DNA of 64,000 nucleotides. It comes from Papilionanthe hookeriana x Papilionanthe teres (Eukaryota > Streptophyta > Magnoliopsida > Asparagales > Orchidaceae). The position numbers were made by a program, and so were the translations under genes. Below the pieces are notes generated by a model. The model saw only the letters and a list, made by a program, of their open reading frames with translations, had not been told where the DNA came from and did not search any database. The stretch covers positions 25,644,142 to 25,708,141 of the forward strand of contig CM040439.1 of the NCBI GenBank assembly GCA_022702705.1, given 5' to 3'. Below, one piece after another: positions 59,486 through 64,000 of this stretch (position 1 is the first letter of the stretch; each line of letters starts with the position of its first letter).

Positions 59486-60063
59486 TACTGAGGCCGGATT
59501 CTTGTTCTTCATCTCCAAAGGTTAGGTGGAAACTTACTGAAAAAAAAAATCAATTTTGAAGAATCTCAGGCTCTTCTGATTTCCAGCTACGGTTTAAAAC
59601 TTCATTATTCTTCATCATCTCCAAATGAGGGGGGAAGGAACCCAGAGAAAGAGGAAGAGAGAGAGAGAGTGGTTCTTTACGATCGCTGTAAAAATGTCGT
59701 CTGAACCTATTCTAAGCTTGCCCAGATAATTGATTCTCTGATCATATACATGTACTATTTTACTCTTTTTTGGCAATTCAAAGCCTATTTAAGGCTTATT
59801 GCAAAAAAAAAAAAAAAAAAAGTTTTAATTAGATTGAGAATAAAGTCTGCAACTCTTTGGCTCTTAGAATAGTAAATAAAGTCATATATATAATGTTTCA
59901 CACTTGGTTAGTTTGGATTCATCAAATATTTCTTGGCCTCAAGTATAAGGAAAATCACTCATATTTTAGTGGTCTTAAAAGGGCTTAGAATGTGTTAGGT
60001 ATTGAACTCAAATTCCTGTGTTTGGACGAAGTAGGTGGCATGATTTACCTTTTTATTTGATTT

Positions 60064-60331
60064 TTGGAAGATTTCATGCATAGCACTTAATTCCCATGTA
60101 TTTACATATAACACCTAACATTTCATTTGTTCATATATGTCAAATTGCATGCATGAAATAATACATTTCACTTTGTAAATGATAGAATATTATAAATTAA
60201 CCAATTCAAATATAATATCTAATTTAGTCATTTTAAATGGGACATCAAAGATTTAAGTATTACGTATGTAAATATGAAGGTTTAGCTGTTAGACATGTAA
60301 ACACATAAGAATTTAGACATGTTATCATGAT
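60064..60331. mobile_element. Family A foldback MITE
   Basis: Left AAGATTTCATGCATAGCACT, AATTCCCATGTATTTACATA. Right AAGGTTTAGCTGTTAGACAT, GTAAACACATAAGAATTTAG. Diverged full-length copy. Confidence 0.65.
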
Positions 60332-62034
60332 TATGTCACTCTTCTTTTAATTCTATTTTCTTATTTGTCTGTAGTTATAGTGTCCCTTTAGCTTAGTCTA
60401 ATAATTGAGGAAATATTTTATGCCCTCACTTGAATAAGTTTATAGAAAAACTAAATTAGTAAAAGATGGAAATGAAGGAAATGTTTGATGATAGTGATTG
60501 AATAAATAGTGTTTTTTGTCCTTTAATACTGCTTAAAAGCCAAATCATGGAAGAGAATACTCAGGCCATCTCTCTCATCATTTGTCTCCCAATTTAAGTT
60601 CCATAATTTATAGAAGTGTTACAAAATCTCCCATTAATTTAAAATTAGGGCTCAAATAGTTTTTCGTGACGATTATTTCAGCCTTAATTTTAAAAAAAAT
60701 GGAATTATTTTGACATTTCTATAAATTCTGGGACTAAAAACGAAATATTTTGGCACTTTACTCTTTTTCAAGTTACCTTATGTTCACTAAATGTGGTATT
60801 TATCATCAGTTTATGTGGCTGTTGGTTCATTAGAAAAATTTACTTTTGAAAAACATTATTTACATTGATTTGAAGAGACTGTAAGTATGTATCAAATTTT
60901 TTGTTTATAATGATCATATTGAAATTATTTTCCTTTGTATTTGTTAGTAGGGCTGGCTTTATATAGTGCATTCTTTTATATACAATTTGTATGATAGTGA
61001 TCTATGGCCTTGGAGCTTCACACTAATTTTTATGACTTGTGATGTTCCATTATAGTGGTGGTGGACAAAGTTATTTATCTCCATGGTTCAATCATATAAC
61101 ATTTATTGAGTTATAATATATACTTTTTAGTGAATACATGAGGTCTTAATAATAGTACATTTATAACATTCACTTGAGAATTTGGCTATAAAGCATGAAG
61201 TCATGAAAATAATAAATGTTTCTCGGAAGATTTACTTACATCTTTTCGTGAATCACACTCAACGAATAGAGTATGAAGAGAGAGGAAAAGTAGTGAATAG
61301 TAATGAACAATAATTATGGTATTTATAAATAAAATGATCATTTTATTTATAAGGGAGAGTACAATGTGATGATATTATATATTTTTTGTGCTTTAAGGGG
61401 GTTCATATTGGAATATTTCTGGTATTTTATATAAGTGAGTTTGTCGCTCGACTACTTTATATATTGGCTGATCATCTTTAATCAGTATTGGGTCAGCAAG
61501 ATCAGCTCGATTAGCTGGGATCCGTTTGGTTTGATGAGATCAATCCGGTCGACTGAGCATAGTCGATATGCGCCGACCGATTGATATGATCTTGCTGTTG
61601 ATCCTTGATAACTCATGAAGAACCTTTGGATGTCCTCGGGATGATTGAGGATACTGAAGGACTGGATCGTTTATTGAATTTATTTCCTTAGTGGTTGGCT
61701 CAGATGCTTCTTTATCTCGATTTTTTGATTAAGTGGTTCGGACTTAGATCATTTGGTAATTTTTTTTGTCTTCTATTGGCTCGGTTAACGGTCAGCTTTG
61801 ACTTGATTGACTTTAGCTTGGACATCGATCAGACAAGTAGGTCTCATGGTCTTCTGAAAGTGGTACTATTTACTTCTGGACAGCCATATCTCCTCAGGAT
61901 CATCGCTGCCACCTATTTGATGTGCACATATCTAATAAGTAAACTTACATTAAAACATATGCATGTAAATATACATTTGATATATATATATATATATTAC
62001 AAGAAATTAGAGATTCGAGAGTTTGATAAGAAAA

Positions 62035-62098
62035 TATCAAAATTTACATGTTAGATATATAAATATATAAGAATTATGTGATGTGTATGCAAATCTCA
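62035..62098. mobile_element. Family A MITE, right half
   Basis: AAAATTTACATGTTAGATAT, AAATATATAAGAATTATGTG and ATGTGTATGCAAATCTC. Confidence 0.6.
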
Positions 62099-62211
62099 CC
62101 AACTCTTCTTAAGAAAGAAATATTTTTAGTATGCATTGGCCGACTATAATCCTTATTTTAATTGTATGTGATCTTTGTTTAATCTATTTTTCTTTTGCTC
62201 TATAAACCATT

Positions 62212-62470
62212 AGAAGATTTACATACATACCACTCAATTCTTATGTATTTACATATCTAACACCTAAACTTGGAACTTTTCACACACGTCACCTTTCCTA
62301 TGCATGAAATTTGTATTTCACTTTAAAAAAAATTTATGTTATATGAAAGAAATAGGTATAAATGTAATAAAAGCAAAATTTAGATGTTAGATATGTAAAT
62401 ACATTAAAGATTAAACGTAAAATTTAAATGTTTAGGTATGTAAATACATTAAAAATTAAACGTTTAATAT
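62212..62470. mobile_element. Family A foldback MITE, well preserved
   Basis: Left arm AAGATTTACATACATACCAC, TCAATTCTTATGTATTTACA, TATCTAACACCTAAACTT. Right arm AAAATTTAGATGTTAGATAT, GTAAATACATTAAAGATTAA, followed by a second, repeated right arm (about 62405-62465), a small internal duplication. Confidence 0.8.
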
Positions 62471-62975
62471 GCAATCTTCAAATATAGTTTTAATTTGCGA
62501 AACACTAAGCTTAATATTGCTATCAGAGAGTTCATTATTTTATCAGAATTCGTTTTCTAAGATTTAATTTATTGAAATTATATAAAATAACATTTTATTA
62601 AATCATAAAGCAAAAAATAGAAAATAAGAAGTGTTATGTTGATATATTAAGATCAAAATGTTATAAAACATATGTGGTTGACGGTGTTTGGAGGCTGTCC
62701 CGGTTGAAAAAGTGAGTTGGGCGAGGAAATGGCGAGATACTGGTGGCGAGGACACTCCATCACTTATTCACATACAGGCACATCACTTACAAAAGTAACA
62801 TATTATTCTTTGGATCATAAAAAATAGAATTTAATCTCTCATATCATCAAAAACCAAAACTAAAGTGTCAAACAATCCAATACAAAATATAAGGAAGTCT
62901 CATTGTAGAAACTGTCAAACGAGTTGAAACTGTAGGGTCAGTCGCCTGGTAATCGCGGGAATTCTTCTTTCTGTG

Positions 62976-64000
62976 TTATAGCAAAAATTTCGTGATTGGG
63001 ATTGTAGGAACCACGAGTCTTCCTGTCACTCCAACACCAGTTTGTTGGGCTAGGAGAGTCTTCTTTGTTTCCTTGGAAGGACTTGGATCACAATGTCGAA
63101 TGTTCTTTCCCACAATGCACCTCATGAGATTTCCAAAGTTACGGTTCACCGCTTTTGTCTGACCATCTGTCCTGGGTTGCGTTGTCAAACTAAATTCGAA
63201 CTTAGTGTACAACTCATTCCATAAAGTGTTTGAAAAAGAGTTTAAAAATTTCTCATCTTTATCTGAAGTGATAACGTGTTGGACCTCCCTAAGTATTGAC
63301 AACCTACGAGATTGACAATAGGTGAGAGAATCCTAAAATTCACTTTGCTTGGGTTACCATATGTCTGATATCAACTCCTTGAAACCATTACCTTCTAAGA
63401 CAACTAATTGAAACCCTAGTGGAGTCTCTCATAGGCTTAACTTGAATCATTAGCATAATTTCTTTCTCTGTTGCAAGCCAAATCTCTTCTTTGATGTATT
63501 CATCTTTTTCTATGTCACTGTCCATTTCTTCAACTACTCCATGCTTTGTGAACGAGATTATCATCTTATTTGAGCAATTAGATGCGATGTGCCCAAGACT
63601 TGACACCGAGTAGTTCCTGGATAAGATTGATTTAGGGGTGTTGGATGTCTTCACCATTTCGACACTTTGAACTATTTCTTTTCTCAGGTGGGGTCAGTTG
63701 AGATGCTTCACTGGCTATACTTTTTGCATGAATTGATGCTTGAATCCTGTTTGAAAGGTAGTGTGGATCTGAGACTATTGTATTGTTATTCCAGTTTCAA
63801 AGCTAGAGTCTGAACATCTTGTAAAATCCAATAGGGCTGCAGTTGTACAATGTTGCCAATAAATGATCTTAATCCCCCATATATTGAGCTTTAGTGCTCT
63901 TAGCAACCTCCACTATCTTACACTTTAACATAAGCTACTCAAACTCAGTCGTACTTCTCTACAGAGAGATCTTGTTGTTGTAAGTGATGAAGTAGCAAGA
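62976..64000 (-). mobile_element. Ty3/gypsy retrotransposon relic: gag joined to integrase, runs off the window
   Basis: On the minus strand, gag-like sequence runs from the window edge to 63388. A WILQDVQTLALKLE-like piece near 63800 is followed by a zinc-knuckle remnant, GHIASNCSNK (about 63560-63590), and an acidic linker VEEMDSDIEKDEYI. Then 63302-62976 encodes an integrase core piece: TSDKDEKFLNSF, LWNELYTKFEF, then TDGQTKAVNRNFGNLMRCIVGKN. Protease, RT and RNase H, normally between them, are missing (less than 100 bases remain), so this is an internally deleted, frame-damaged copy. Confidence 0.85.

Larger units (their letters stand above)
59486..62970. other. Kinase 3' flank and intergenic repeats
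   Basis: The kinase 3' UTR runs to about 59850 and includes a GA-rich stretch (59646-59670) and an A run of about 21 bases (59801-59821). 59850-61400 is AT-rich without genes. 61440-61920 is less AT-rich, with recurring TGATC/GATCAG and CGGTCGAC strings and an ORF (61695-62054) with no known motif; it is probably a degraded LTR. Family A copies are listed separately. Confidence 0.4.

Overview
The window is nuclear DNA of a flowering plant. The genes are spliced with GT-AG introns. They include plant-only families (a DYW-type PPR protein, the thylakoid factor MET1/ZKT, an HD16/EL1-type kinase), and the DNA between them is AT-rich and full of transposon debris. Long introns and this repeat content suggest a mid-sized or large genome. 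I cannot name the species; the kinase looks most like rice HD16/EL1, but that does not settle monocot versus eudicot.

Five protein-coding genes are supported. (1) 2746-3234 (-): A20/AN1 zinc-finger stress-associated protein, one coding exon. (2) 11671-18494 (+): YTH-domain m6A reader of the ECT family, nine coding exons, 615 aa. (3) 21873-25174 (-): long PPR-DYW RNA-editing type protein, two coding exons, 1069 aa, the first exon encoding a transit-peptide-like leader. (4) 25475-29538 (+): MET1/ZKT photosystem II assembly factor, seven coding exons, 345 aa; it shares a 300-bp divergent intergenic region with the PPR gene. (5) 38801-59485 (+): HD16/EL1/MUT9-like casein-kinase-1-type kinase, sixteen coding exons, 716 aa. 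Its last 20-codon exon lies beyond a 13.3-kb intron packed with retrotransposon remnants. All exon phases were checked by hand and each model is open from ATG to stop.

The rest is mobile DNA. One foldback MITE family (called family A here; ends ATTTACATACATACCAC and its mirror) occurs about twenty times, in introns of the YTH, MET1 and kinase genes and in the likely YTH 3' UTR. Other elements are hAT-like MITEs (family B), a family rich in CGGCTCG/CGAGCCG (family C), RTE-type LINEs with (TTG)n or (CAT)n tails, a 653-bp DNA element with 18-bp terminal inverted repeats nested in a LINE tail, a tandem 938-bp repeat (family D), a copia reverse transcriptase relic, a CpG-rich LTR-like block, an isolated RNase H fragment, and an internally deleted Ty3/gypsy gag-integrase relic at the right edge. 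Nesting gives relative ages: both (TTG)n RTE insertions lie inside family A MITEs, so those MITE copies are older.

No gene cluster, CRISPR array or tRNA/rRNA gene was found. The most interesting points are the giant terminal intron of the kinase, the RTE insertions into family A MITEs with readable target-site duplications, a possible distant untranslated first exon for the A20/AN1 gene, and an orphan membrane-tail exon-like ORF inside a kinase intron.
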